A stretch of 64,000 nt of DNA from Alphaproteobacteria bacterium (GCA_017307355.1 JAFKFG010000015.1:1-64000), one strand, 5' to 3'; positions 25,260 through 34,165 are shown, counted from the first letter of the stretch. Translations and numbers: made by a program. The notes: generated by a model from the letters alone, not told the origin.

Positions 25260-25883
25260 TTACTTCTCCTGTTTTCTGGTTTTGGGGGATGGATTGGTGC
25301 GCGGGGCGGCGTCGCGCCGGCCCAGTAGCACGGCGATCGCGTCCGAAGCGGCGCGTCCGGCCTCGGGACCGTCCAGGCCCCAGAATTCCTTCATCACGGC
25401 CCAGGCATAGGCGCTGTCGATCAACTGCACGATGGCGGCGAGGCGGGTGAGTTCGGGTTCCGCAATGCCGGGAAACGCGTCGCGCACGCAGGCGCGCATG
25501 GCTTTCTGGCGCTCGGGATTGGCGGCCTGGCGCACTTCGCGCCCGGCGGCGGAAAATGCCGATGCCCGCACCAGGCCCTTTTCCTTGTCGAATTCCGGAA
25601 AGAGGTAGGGCGGCATGTCGATCAGGTCTTGCGCCGTGGTGGGAAATCCCCGCGAGCGCACGCGCGCCTGCATGCGCGGCCAGACCGCCGCGATCAGGGC
25701 ATCGCGGGACGGGAAATGGCGGAACACCGTGCGTTCCGTAACGCCCGCACGTTGGGCGACCCCGGCCATGGTCAGGCCTTCGAGCTCGTTCGCGCTCATT
25801 TCCTCGATCGCCGCATCCAGGATGCGGGTGGTGGTTTCGGCGCGATAATGGTCGCGCAATGATGTCTGTGTGTCTGTCTTCAT
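25260..25883 (-). CDS. TetR family transcriptional regulator
   Basis: This 207-residue regulator has a clear N-terminal TetR helix-turn-helix: TTTRILDAAIEEMSANELEGLTMAGVAQRAGVTERTVFRHFPSRDALIAAVW. The C-terminal ligand domain is not recognisable further; the tail is basic (RRDAAPRTNPSPKTRKQEK). A long perfect palindrome (25875-25907) covers its start codon, which indicates autorepression. It is followed by a probably frameshifted small gene on the same strand and is divergent from the M13 peptidase gene, whose promoter may share the operator. Confidence 0.92.
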   Translation of the reverse strand: MKTDTQTSLRDHYRAETTTRILDAAIEEMSANELEGLTMAGVAQRAGVTERTVFRHFPSRDALIAAVWPRMQARVRSRGFPTTAQDLIDMPPYLFPEFDKEKGLVRASAFSAAGREVRQAANPERQKAMRACVRDAFPGIAEPELTRLAAIVQLIDSAYAWAVMKEFWGLDGPEAGRAASDAIAVLLGRRDAAPRTNPSPKTRKQEK

Positions 25884-25907
25884 GTCATATCGTATGACAT
25901 GAAGACA
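25875..25907. promoter_or_regulatory. 33-bp perfect palindromic operator covering the tetR start codon
   Basis: Two perfect 15-bp arms (TGTCTTCATGTCATA and TATGACATGAAGACA) are separated by TCG. The left arm contains the tetR initiation codon on the minus strand. The core GTCATATCGTATGAC fits a TetR-family operator. Its site between divergent tetR and the peptidase gene (start 25994) allows control of both. Confidence 0.82.
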
Positions 25908-25993
25908 TTATGGCTGTCAACACCTGTCTGCGGATGCGGAAAATCCCGCCCGATGGCTTATGGTGGCGCCGCCGCTTTCCCCAGGGGTTCTGC

Positions 25994-28033
25994 ATGAAAT
26001 GGCGTCTTGCGGCTTCAGCCGCCTCGCTTTTGATCCTGACCATGTCCGCGCACGCCGACACGGTGGTGGGCGTGGACCTGTCCGCGATCGATAAGAGCGT
26101 GGTGCCGGGAGACGATTTCTACAGCTACGCCAACGGCAACTGGATCAAGCGCACCGAGATACCGGCGGACCAGTCGCGCTGGGGCTCCTTCAACATCCTC
26201 AACCTGGAAGCCCAGACCCGTACCCGCGGCCTGATCGAAAACGCGGTCAAGACCGGCGCCCCCGGCAGCGAAGCCCGCAAGGTCACCGACTTCTATGCCA
26301 GCTTCATGGACGAGGCGGGGATCGAGGCGAAAGGCATCGCGCCGCTGAATGGTCAGCTCGATGCCATCGCCGCCATCGGCGACAAAAAAGCATTGGCCCG
26401 CGCCTTGGGCGACGCGCTCAGGGCCGATGTCGATCCGCTCAACAACACCAATTTCCAGACGGAAAATCTGTTCGGCATCTGGGTGGCGCCCGGCTTCACC
26501 GACAGCGAGCATTACACGCCCTATCTGCTGCAGGGCGGGCTGGGCATTCCCAGCCGCGATTATTATCTGGGTACGAGCGACAAGATGAAGGCGGTGCAGG
26601 CCGCCTACCGGACCTATGTCGCCACGCTCCTGAAATTGGCCGGCATTGCTGATGGTGAAAAGAAAGCCGCCGCGATCCTCGATCTGGAGACGCGCATCGC
26701 CAAAGCCCAGGAAAGCATTGTCGACAGCCAGGATGTGGTGAAGGCCAACAATGCCTGGGCGCGCGCCGACTTTACCCGCAAAGCACCCGGGTTGGATTGG
26801 GATCAATTCTTCCAGGGCGCCGGCCTCACGCGAGGCAAGAGTTTCATCGTCTGGCAACCGGATGCGTTCGCCGGTCTTTCCAAGCTCGTCGCCGACACGC
26901 CGCTGGAGACCTGGAAAGCCTGGATGGCATTCCATCGCGTCAATCATTTCGCGCCGGAATTGCCCAAGGCTTTTGTCGATGCGCGGTTCGATTTCTATGG
27001 CAAGGCCCTGTCGGGCACGCCCAAGCAGCAGGACCGCTGGAAACGCGCCGTCAATCTGACCAACGACGCTTTGGGCGATGCGGTGGGCAAGCTTTATGCG
27101 GAAAAATATTTCCCCGCCGCATCGAAAGCCAAGGCGCAGGAGATGGTGAAGAACATCATCGCCGCCTGGGGCCGGCGGATCGATGCCCTGACCTGGATGG
27201 CGCCCGCCACCAAGGCCCAGGCCAAGGAAAAGCTGTTCGGGCTTTATGTCGGCATCGGTTATCCGGAAAAATGGCGCGACTATTCCGGGCTATCGGTGGT
27301 GAAGGGCGATGCTTTGGGCAACCAGGCCCGTTCCGATCTGTTCGACTATCACTACAGCATCGATCGCATCGGCAAGCCGGTCGACCGTCACGAATGGTCG
27401 ATGACGCCGCAGACCGTCAATGCCGTCAATCTGCCGCTGCAGAATGCGTTGAATTTTCCCGCCGCGATTCTGGAGCGACCTTTCTTCGACGCCAAGGCGC
27501 ACGATGCCTTCAACTATGGCGCCATCGGTGCGGTGATCGGCCACGAGATCAGCCACACCTTTGACGATCAGGGCGCCGCGTTCGACGCCAAGGGGCGGCT
27601 GCACAATTGGTGGACCAAGGAAGACTTCGCCCATTTCAAGCAATCGGGGCAGGCGCTGGTCGCCCAATATAATGCCTACAAGCTCTTCCCCGACCTGGTG
27701 GTGAACGGCCAGCAGACCCTGGGCGAGAATATCGCCGATAATGCGGGATTGGCGGCGGCTTATGACGCCTGGCACGTCTCCTTGGGCGGCAAGCCCGCGC
27801 CGGCTGCGCAAGGCCTGACCGGCGAACAGGAATTTTTCCTCGCCTTCGGACAGGAATGGGCGACCAAGACCCGCGAGGCGGCGGCGCGCCAGCAGGTGCT
27901 GGTGGATGTGCACGCGCCCGGCCAATTCCGGGCCCGGCAAGTCCGCAATATCGATGGCTGGTATCCGGCCTTCAATGTGCAGCCGGGGCAGGCTCTCTAT
28001 TTGGCGCCGGCTGCCCGCCTGCATGTCTGGTGA
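25994..28033 (+). CDS. M13 (neprilysin/PepO-like) exported zinc metallopeptidase
   Basis: The 679-residue precursor has a Sec signal peptide (MKWRLAASAASLLILTMSAHA). The mature protein follows the M13 plan: GDDFYSYANGNWIKRTEIPADQSRWGSF at the N-terminus, VNAVNLPLQNALNFPAAILERPFFD, the zinc site VIGHEISHTFDDQG (HExxH), and the distal Glu in GENIADNAGLAAAYDAW. The C-terminus ends in the family-typical block around FRARQVRNIDGWYPAFNV. It would cleave peptides in the periplasm. The start at 25994 gives the signal peptide; the open frame extends upstream to 25910 through the operator region, which is not coding-like. Confidence 0.95.
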   Translation: MKWRLAASAASLLILTMSAHADTVVGVDLSAIDKSVVPGDDFYSYANGNWIKRTEIPADQSRWGSFNILNLEAQTRTRGLIENAVKTGAPGSEARKVTDFYASFMDEAGIEAKGIAPLNGQLDAIAAIGDKKALARALGDALRADVDPLNNTNFQTENLFGIWVAPGFTDSEHYTPYLLQGGLGIPSRDYYLGTSDKMKAVQAAYRTYVATLLKLAGIADGEKKAAAILDLETRIAKAQESIVDSQDVVKANNAWARADFTRKAPGLDWDQFFQGAGLTRGKSFIVWQPDAFAGLSKLVADTPLETWKAWMAFHRVNHFAPELPKAFVDARFDFYGKALSGTPKQQDRWKRAVNLTNDALGDAVGKLYAEKYFPAASKAKAQEMVKNIIAAWGRRIDALTWMAPATKAQAKEKLFGLYVGIGYPEKWRDYSGLSVVKGDALGNQARSDLFDYHYSIDRIGKPVDRHEWSMTPQTVNAVNLPLQNALNFPAAILERPFFDAKAHDAFNYGAIGAVIGHEISHTFDDQGAAFDAKGRLHNWWTKEDFAHFKQSGQALVAQYNAYKLFPDLVVNGQQTLGENIADNAGLAAAYDAWHVSLGGKPAPAAQGLTGEQEFFLAFGQEWATKTREAAARQQVLVDVHAPGQFRARQVRNIDGWYPAFNVQPGQALYLAPAARLHVW

Positions 28034-28158
28034 CGGGATCGGAAAGATTTCCACACCCCTGCGACCGTAAAACTCTTGCAAGCCGGGAACCCAGCGCTTA
28101 TACGCGCTCCGAACAAAGCGCATATGCTCGTTTCGGCCCTCTTGCAGGAAATCCCTCG

Positions 28159-29376
28159 ATGAAAATGTTTGCCGCTGTTTCGCTTCTGGCGCTGGCCGTT
28201 TCTCCGGCTTTCGCGGGGGAGCCCGACAATCTGGTCCTGCCCCGGGGCTTTCATGCCACGGTGGTCGCCGAGGGCGTGGGCCAGGCGCGTCACCTGGCGA
28301 TCCGCGGGAACGACATTTATGTCTCCACCAACACCGCCCGCGATGCCGAGCCGGTGGGGATCATCGCCCTGCGCTTGGGTTCCGATCACAAGGTGGTTGA
28401 GACCCAGCATTTCAGCACGGTCGCGAACGGCACCAGCATTCGCTTCTACAAGAACGCGCTCTATGCGACGTCTCCCACCACCGTGTACCGCTTTGATTTC
28501 AAGGGCCAGGAGCTGGTGCCCTCCAGCCCGGCGCAGGTCGTGATCGATGGCCTGCCGTCGAAGGGCTATCCCAGCCGCGGCATGGCGTTTGACGGCAAGG
28601 GAGGCCTCTATATCGAAGCCGGTGCCACCGGGAATATCTGCCCGGATCCGGCGGCCCCCAAGGGTGGCAAGCCGGTGGGCCTGCGCCCCTGTCCGGCGCT
28701 GAACGGGCGTTCGGGCGTCTGGCGGTTCGATGCGGCCAAGCTGGATCAGAAATTCCCCGACGGCGGCGAACAGATCGCCACCGGCGTTCGCGACATGATG
28801 GCGGTCGATTGGTCGCCCCGCCTGAACGGCCTTTATGGCGTGATGCAAGGCCGCAACGACCGCAACGACGTCGTGGCGGAGGAACTGCATCGCATCGACA
28901 AGGGCGCCGATCTGGGCTGGCCCTATACCTATTACGACATGGCGCAGAAGCTGCGGTTGACGGCGCCGGAATATGGCGGCGACGGCAAGACTCCGGCGGA
29001 AGGCAATTACACCGCGCCGCTGGCCGGATTGTCGGCGCACCAGTCGCCGCTGGACCTGGTGTTCTATGACGCCAAGCAATTCCCCAAGGAATATCGGGGC
29101 GGCGCCTTCGTGGTCTATCACGGCGGTGCCGGCGCCGAAGCGGCGGACGGCCATCGCGGCTATGACGTGGAGTTCGTGCCCTTCGACAAGGCGGGCAAGC
29201 CCGGCACCATCCAGCGCTTCGCCGAAGGCTTTGCCGGCCCCAATCCGGGCGACCGCAATCCTTCCAAGGCGGCCTTCCGTCCCACCGGCGCGGCCGTGGG
29301 GCCTGACGGCTCGCTCTATGTCGTGGACGGCAAGAAGGGCCGCATCTGGCGGATCGCTTACGACGGCAAGAACTGA
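28159..29376 (+). CDS. Exported sorbosone-dehydrogenase-like beta-propeller protein (paralogue 2)
   Basis: The 405-residue precursor has a signal peptide (MKMFAAVSLLALAVSPAFA). It aligns along its whole length with the protein at 23592: LPRGFHATVVAEGVG, FYKNALYATSPTTVYRFDFKGQELVP, GKPVGLRPCPALNGRSGVWRFDAAKLDQKFPDGG, RDMMAVDWSPRLNGLYGVMQGRN, DKGADLGWPYTYYD and VVDGKKGRIWRIAYDGKN. It is slightly shorter, lacking a short insertion. Function is as suggested for paralogue 1: a periplasmic, possibly PQQ-dependent sugar dehydrogenase. AGGAA precedes the ATG by about 8 nt. It lies 125 bp after the M13 peptidase on the same strand. Confidence 0.8.
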   Translation: MKMFAAVSLLALAVSPAFAGEPDNLVLPRGFHATVVAEGVGQARHLAIRGNDIYVSTNTARDAEPVGIIALRLGSDHKVVETQHFSTVANGTSIRFYKNALYATSPTTVYRFDFKGQELVPSSPAQVVIDGLPSKGYPSRGMAFDGKGGLYIEAGATGNICPDPAAPKGGKPVGLRPCPALNGRSGVWRFDAAKLDQKFPDGGEQIATGVRDMMAVDWSPRLNGLYGVMQGRNDRNDVVAEELHRIDKGADLGWPYTYYDMAQKLRLTAPEYGGDGKTPAEGNYTAPLAGLSAHQSPLDLVFYDAKQFPKEYRGGAFVVYHGGAGAEAADGHRGYDVEFVPFDKAGKPGTIQRFAEGFAGPNPGDRNPSKAAFRPTGAAVGPDGSLYVVDGKKGRIWRIAYDGKN

Positions 29377-29478
29377 GGCCCGAATCATCTGATCCAAATT
29401 GATACGGCGTAAAACAGGCGCTGAACGGAATCAGAGAATCGGTCTAAAGGATGGCGCGTGGGTCAGGGGGGCCTTCGC

Positions 29479-29718
29479 ATGAACATCCAATTGGGACGTC
29501 AAACCATCGCCAAGGCCGAACTCGAGAGAGTGTGCCTGTCTTATCTGCGCATGCTGCCCAGCTGCCAGCACATCACCCGCGTCACCATTGCGCCGCGTCC
29601 CGCCTCGCAGCGCAATTGGGTGGTGATCGAGATCGATCCGCCGCTGCCCACCCAGGCCGACAATGAGGCGCGCAACGCGCTGACCGAATTGCAGGGCGAA
29701 TTCCGGCTGGCCGGTTGA
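29479..29718 (+). CDS. Small hypothetical protein (79 residues)
   Basis: I do not recognise this family. The predicted protein (start MNIQLGRQTIAKAELERV) is soluble, with an N-terminal helix containing LERVCLSYLRMLPSC, a central beta-like VTIAPRPASQRNWVVIEIDPPLP and a C-terminal helix (NEARNALTELQGEFRL). The helix-strand-strand-helix outline and GC-rich third positions support it as real. A GTG at 29458 is an alternative start. It stands alone between the second sorbosone-dehydrogenase-like gene and the M20 amidohydrolase, all on the plus strand. Confidence 0.65.
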   Translation: MNIQLGRQTIAKAELERVCLSYLRMLPSCQHITRVTIAPRPASQRNWVVIEIDPPLPTQADNEARNALTELQGEFRLAG

Positions 29719-29872
29719 CGGGTATCGTGCCGCTTTTCCGTGCAGCGGCGCTCGCCTTTTCATCGTCCCGTGCTGCGGTGCATGGCGGCGAAAGAGTGAT
29801 TGAACCGGTGCCGCGAAACAGGCAGCCTTTCGCCATCGCTCGGATTCCCCGCTTCCTTTTCCGGAGAGACGC

Positions 29873-31513
29873 ATGATCGCCAACAAGGGCCGAACCCTCA
29901 CCGCCTTGCTGTTGTCCGCCGCCATCCTGGCGCCGGCGCCCGGTTTCGCCACCGCGCCTTTGCCCATGAAGCAGGAGGCGATGGCGAATGTCGACGCTCG
30001 CGCCAAGCAGGTGCAGGTGATGGTCGATACCGTGTTCAGCTATGCCGAACCGGGTTTCCAGGAAAAGCGCACCGGCGAATATCTCACCGGCATCCTGGCC
30101 AAGAACGGCTTCAAGATCACGCGCGGGGTGGCGGGGATTCCCACCGCCTGGACGGCGGAGTGGGGCGAAGGCGGCCCCTTGATCGCGCTGGGCAGCGACG
30201 AAGACGATCTGCGCGGCGTCTCGCAGATTCCCGGTGATCCCAAGGTCGAGCCCCTTGTGGAAGGCGCGCCCGGTCACGGCGAAGGGCATAATTCCGGCAT
30301 TCCCTTGATCATCGCCGCCGCGCTGTCGGCCAAGGCGGTGATGGAGAAAAATCACCTCAAGGGCCGGTTGATGATCTGGCCCGGCATCGCCGAAGAGCTT
30401 TTGGGCAGCAAGGCCTTTTATGTGCGCGACGGTCTTTTCAAAGGGGTCGATGCCTGCATCTTCGTCCATGTCGCCAGTCAGTTCGCCACGGATTATGGTG
30501 ATCTCGGCTCCAACGGCATGGTGTCGGTGGAATATACGTTCCACGGAAAGACCGCGCATGCCGCGGGCGATCCCTGGGACGGGCACAGCGCGCTGGATGC
30601 CGTGGAAATCATGGACGTGGCCTGGCAGTTCCGCCGCGAGCATCTGCCTCTGGCGCAGCGTTCGCACAATGTGATTTCGAACGGCGGCGGTCAGCCCAAT
30701 ATCGTGCCCGGCGTGGCCTCGACCTGGTATTATTTCCGCGAGCATAATTTCAAGACGGTGCGGGAATTGTGGAATATCGGCAACAAGATCGCCGACGCCG
30801 CCGCCATGGCCACTGACACCACGGTCGAACACAAGGTGCTGGGAACCGCCGCGCCCAATTTCGGCAACAAGCCGCTGGCGGAAGCCGCCCAGGCCAATAT
30901 CGAAATGGTCGGCATGCCAAAATGGAGCGCGGACGACCAGGCCTTCACCAAGCTGGTCCAGGAAACGCAAAACCGCAAAGTCGAGCCGCTGCGGGACAAG
31001 GTCGGCACCCTCAAGAAATGGCCGCCGGACGAGGAGCGCATGCCGACCGGCGGCGGCTCCGACGATATCGGCGACATCATGTGGACGGTGCCGACCATCA
31101 CCATCCGCTATCCCGCCAATATTCCCAACATGATCGGCCACAACGTCACCTCGGCCATGGCGATGGCCACGCCGATCGCGCACAAGGGCACGGTGGCCGG
31201 CGCCAAGGCGGTGGCGATGACGGTGCTGGACATGATGACCACGCCCGATCTGCTGGTGCAGGCCAAGCAGTATTTCGACACCGACCAGCAGAAATACGAT
31301 CATTACGATCCGATGCTGACGGCTTCGGATGTGCCCGCGATCCATCTCAACGACGATTTGATGGACAAGATGCGGCCGCTGATGGAGCCCTATTATTTCG
31401 ACTCCAGCAAATACGACACCTATCTGGATCAGCTGGGCATCAAATATCCCAATCCGCCCGTGAACGGCATTCGCCGCCCGCCGCCCAAGGCGGGCGTCAA
31501 ATCGGGAAGCTGA
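29873..31513 (+). CDS. Exported M20-family amidohydrolase (AbgB-like)
   Basis: The 546-residue precursor has a signal peptide (about residues 1-26, ending APGFA). The catalytic part shows M20 features: FSYAEPGFQEKRTGEYLTGIL, ALGSDEDDL, GHGEGHNSGIP (metal-binding His), GIAEELLGSKAFYVRDGLF with the catalytic Glu pair, and the dimerisation-lid pattern TFHGKTAHAAGDPWDGHSALDAVEIM. It resembles AbgB/amidohydrolases that remove aminoacyl groups from amides such as p-aminobenzoyl-glutamate. Here it would act outside the cytoplasm. A GGAGAG ribosome-binding site precedes the ATG. The C-terminal 100 residues are longer than in AbgB and ProX-rich at the end. Substrate unknown. Confidence 0.88.
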   Translation: MIANKGRTLTALLLSAAILAPAPGFATAPLPMKQEAMANVDARAKQVQVMVDTVFSYAEPGFQEKRTGEYLTGILAKNGFKITRGVAGIPTAWTAEWGEGGPLIALGSDEDDLRGVSQIPGDPKVEPLVEGAPGHGEGHNSGIPLIIAAALSAKAVMEKNHLKGRLMIWPGIAEELLGSKAFYVRDGLFKGVDACIFVHVASQFATDYGDLGSNGMVSVEYTFHGKTAHAAGDPWDGHSALDAVEIMDVAWQFRREHLPLAQRSHNVISNGGGQPNIVPGVASTWYYFREHNFKTVRELWNIGNKIADAAAMATDTTVEHKVLGTAAPNFGNKPLAEAAQANIEMVGMPKWSADDQAFTKLVQETQNRKVEPLRDKVGTLKKWPPDEERMPTGGGSDDIGDIMWTVPTITIRYPANIPNMIGHNVTSAMAMATPIAHKGTVAGAKAVAMTVLDMMTTPDLLVQAKQYFDTDQQKYDHYDPMLTASDVPAIHLNDDLMDKMRPLMEPYYFDSSKYDTYLDQLGIKYPNPPVNGIRRPPPKAGVKSGS

Positions 31514-32257
31514 TCAGTTCAGTTCGCGCTTGAGAAAGGCGATGGTGCGGGACAATGCGTCCGCGCCATTGTCGCTGTCGAGCCGCGAACCGAAACCGTG
31601 CCGTTCGCCGGGATAGACCACAAGCTCCGGCTTGCCGCCCAGCGATCTGGCCAGTTCCGCCAGCCTTCGCCCCTGTTCGATCGGGATGATCGCGTCGGCA
31701 TCGCCATGCAGGATCAAAAGCGGCGGCAAGCGCGTGACCGGCGTTTCGAGCGGAAAGGGGACGGCGCCGTAATAGATCACCGCGGCGGAAATGGCGGGAT
31801 CGAGCGCGGCGGTGCCGCCCGACAAGGTGCCGCCGTTGGAAAAGCCCACCAGGCCGATCTTGCCGCTGGTATCGGGACGCTTGCGGATATCGGCGGCGAG
31901 ATCGCTGACCAGCCCGGTCCAGGCCAGGAAGCGCCGCGCGAAGACATCATCGCCCCGGGTGAGGCGCTGCCAGTCACCGGGGCTGTAGTAGAACACCAAA
32001 TAAGCGTCGAAGCCGGCATCCGCCAAGGCCGCGGCATAGCGGTTGTAGTTGGCGATCTGGGAATCGAAGCCGTTCGCGCCATGCAGCAGCAAGACCGACG
32101 GGCGCGGCGCATCGCTCCGCGCGCGGAAGTAGGTGACATCGACAGTCCGCTCCCGCGCGGGCAAGGTCATTTTCTGCCCGGCGATATCCGCTGCGGGTGC
32201 GGCGGGGGCCAGCAAAATCAATCCGGCGGCTATCGCGGCGCGGAAGCGACGAAGCAT
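31514..32257 (-). CDS. Exported dienelactone-hydrolase-like alpha/beta hydrolase
   Basis: The 247-residue precursor starts with a signal peptide (MLRRFRAAIAAGLILLAPAAPAA). An alpha/beta hydrolase follows with SVLLLHGANGFDSQ (oxyanion region), a nucleophile elbow GFSNGG, HGDADAIIP (Asp) and GERHGFGS (His). The elbow has Ser, whereas classic dienelactone hydrolases have Cys (GxCxGG), so it is better regarded as a related serine hydrolase. It directly abuts the stop of the convergent M20 gene. It is on the same strand as lpxR (43 bp gap), but a shared role is not evident. Confidence 0.85.
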   Translation of the reverse strand: MLRRFRAAIAAGLILLAPAAPAADIAGQKMTLPARERTVDVTYFRARSDAPRPSVLLLHGANGFDSQIANYNRYAAALADAGFDAYLVFYYSPGDWQRLTRGDDVFARRFLAWTGLVSDLAADIRKRPDTSGKIGLVGFSNGGTLSGGTAALDPAISAAVIYYGAVPFPLETPVTRLPPLLILHGDADAIIPIEQGRRLAELARSLGGKPELVVYPGERHGFGSRLDSDNGADALSRTIAFLKRELN

Positions 32258-32300
32258 CTTTGTCCCCGTGGAGCCGCGTGCTTATATCATATCGGACGGT

Positions 32301-33296
32301 TCAGAGATTGACCGCCAGGCTGAGGGTGCCGAACTGGTCGAAGCCGGGCTGGGTTTTGTATTCCCGCGACCGGATCACATGGACAAAAGACAGGCGGAAG
32401 CGCTCGAAGTCCAGCGCGCCGCCCAATGAGACTTCGCCCACGAAATTTTCCTTTTCCACGCTGCGGCTGTTTTCGAAGCTGTTGCCGTCGAGAAAGAGAT
32501 TGCGGGCGACCGCCCGGCCCTGGAGCCCGGCGAAGATATAGGCACCCAGGCCGGGTTTGGGATCGTAATAATAAGAGGCGGGGCGGCCCGGTTCGATCTG
32601 GGGTGGTCCGCTGTCGGCGGGCATGTTGATGCCGATCCGCGCCACGGCGCCGGCGCTGACATAATCGAAAACATTGCCGACGGCGCCGCCGGCATTGCCT
32701 TTGATGTCGAACGCGAAATCTCCGGGCAGGGCCAGGGAAACGGCCTGCTCAGTCACCTGATACGACACCACCAGACCGGGCTCGTCGCGCAATTGGGTAT
32801 GCCAGCCTTGAGGAAGGGCAAAGCCGCGGATCCGATGGACCAGATCCTGGCTGTCGGCCGCCAGGGATGCCGGGCCGATGGCGCCCAACTGGATGCGCAA
32901 CTGCTCTTCCGTGCCGGGACCGACAGAGGTGAGCGCCAGCGCGCCGTACAGATATCCCGCATAAGGCCGCTGCGTCTGGGGCGGATTGTAAGCCGCGGTG
33001 TCTTCCGGGGTGAACATCATCTGGCCCAGGCTGTAATTCACGCGGGTGAAATCCCGCGGAAACAGGTTCGGGACCATGTCGGCGAGGAAGGCGGGAAGCC
33101 GGTCCGATGCGTTGCCGATCGGACTCCAGTTGAACTCTATGCCGTTGGTGTAGTCGCGATCGGTGCGGTAAAAAAGATCATTCTCGAACACCGTGGTGAA
33201 GGTGCCTGAGGGATCGGCCGCATGCGCGGGGAGCGCCGTGACTGTCAGGAATGCCGCAAACGCCAGGGTGAACGGCGTGCAATGGAATTGATGCAC
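32301..33296 (-). CDS. lpxR: LpxR-like lipid A 3'-O-deacylase (DUF2219 family outer-membrane protein)
   Basis: The protein (331 residues from a GTG start) has a signal peptide (FTLAFAAFLTVTALPAHA) and an outer-membrane beta-barrel pattern. The family start TFTTVFENDLFYRTDRDYTNGIEFNW contains the conserved Asn-Asp and DRxYTNG segments of LpxR. Further hallmarks are YSLGQMMFTPED, RPYAGYLYGALALTS, and AYIFAGLQGRAVARNLFLDGN. LpxR removes the 3'-acyloxyacyl group of lipid A in the outer leaflet. An AAGGG ribosome-binding site about 9 nt before the GTG overlaps the end of phhA; the gap is 5 nt. This close coupling to phenylalanine hydroxylase is unexpected. Confidence 0.85.
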   Translation of the reverse strand: MHQFHCTPFTLAFAAFLTVTALPAHAADPSGTFTTVFENDLFYRTDRDYTNGIEFNWSPIGNASDRLPAFLADMVPNLFPRDFTRVNYSLGQMMFTPEDTAAYNPPQTQRPYAGYLYGALALTSVGPGTEEQLRIQLGAIGPASLAADSQDLVHRIRGFALPQGWHTQLRDEPGLVVSYQVTEQAVSLALPGDFAFDIKGNAGGAVGNVFDYVSAGAVARIGINMPADSGPPQIEPGRPASYYYDPKPGLGAYIFAGLQGRAVARNLFLDGNSFENSRSVEKENFVGEVSLGGALDFERFRLSFVHVIRSREYKTQPGFDQFGTLSLAVNL

Positions 33297-33301
33297 CAGC
33301 T

Positions 33302-34165
33302 TCAGCCCTTGGTTCCGGAATAAACGCGATTTTGCAGCCCGCGATGAAGGACCTGGTCCGACGCCAGGACCGCGTCGGGCGCGATATCGCCCAGATGCTC
33401 CAGCCGGTCGTACAAAGGCGCGAAATCCGCGTCGGCGGTCTGGTGCAGCAATTCCTTGAAACTGTCGATCACGAAATAACTCTGCTGATAATCGTCGATG
33501 CGATAGCGCGTGCGCATCACTCGTTCCAGGTCGAACAGAATCCGGTTGGGTGAGTTGCTTTCCAACGCGAAGACGGATTCGCCGAAGCTGGAAAGGATGC
33601 CCGCGCCGTACAGTTTGAGCCCGCTTTGCTCGCGAATCAGTCCGAATTCCACTGTGTACCAGTAAAGCCGGGCCAGTTTCTGCAAGGAATGGAAGGTGAT
33701 CGCGCGAAGCCCGCCAAGCCCATAGGCCTGCATGTAATCGGCGAAGACGGGATCGCTGAGCAGCGGCACATGCCCGAACAGGTCGTGAAACACGTCGGGT
33801 TCTTCGAGGTAATCGAGCTGGTCCGGCTTGCGGATGAAACGCCCGGCGACAAAGCGCCGGTTGGCCAGATGCTCGAAGAAAACCTCGTCGGGAACCAGGC
33901 CCGGAACGGCCACCACGCGCCAGCCGGTCAGTTTCTGCAAGCGGTCGGATAATTCCTCGAAATCCGGAATTCCGGACCGGGACATGCGCAGATTCTCCAG
34001 CCCGCGCAGGAACGGCGCGCTGGCGCGTCCCTTCAGCAATTCGATCTGGCGCGCATAAAGCTTGTCCCAGACCGCATGTTCCTCGGCGGAATAGCTGTTC
34101 CAGGCTTGCGGAATGGTCCAGTCGGGCGCGGCGCCGGGCGGGCGTTTGGCAAGGCTGGCGGTCAT
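33302..34165 (-). CDS. phhA: Phenylalanine-4-hydroxylase
   Basis: The 287-residue enzyme converts phenylalanine to tyrosine with tetrahydropterin, Fe(II) and O2. It has the bacterial catalytic domain without the regulatory domain: GIPDFEELSDRLQKLTGWRVVAVPGLV, FFEHLANRRFVAGRFIRKPDQLDYLEEPDVFHDLFGHVPLL with the two iron-binding His, then RLYWYTVEFGLI with the iron-binding Glu, and YGAGILSSFGE. The length is standard. It lies near the divergent Lrp gene, but with 95 bp between them on the same strand. A pterin recycling gene (phhB) is not seen nearby. Confidence 0.96.
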   Translation of the reverse strand: MTASLAKRPPGAAPDWTIPQAWNSYSAEEHAVWDKLYARQIELLKGRASAPFLRGLENLRMSRSGIPDFEELSDRLQKLTGWRVVAVPGLVPDEVFFEHLANRRFVAGRFIRKPDQLDYLEEPDVFHDLFGHVPLLSDPVFADYMQAYGLGGLRAITFHSLQKLARLYWYTVEFGLIREQSGLKLYGAGILSSFGESVFALESNSPNRILFDLERVMRTRYRIDDYQQSYFVIDSFKELLHQTADADFAPLYDRLEHLGDIAPDAVLASDQVLHRGLQNRVYSGTKG

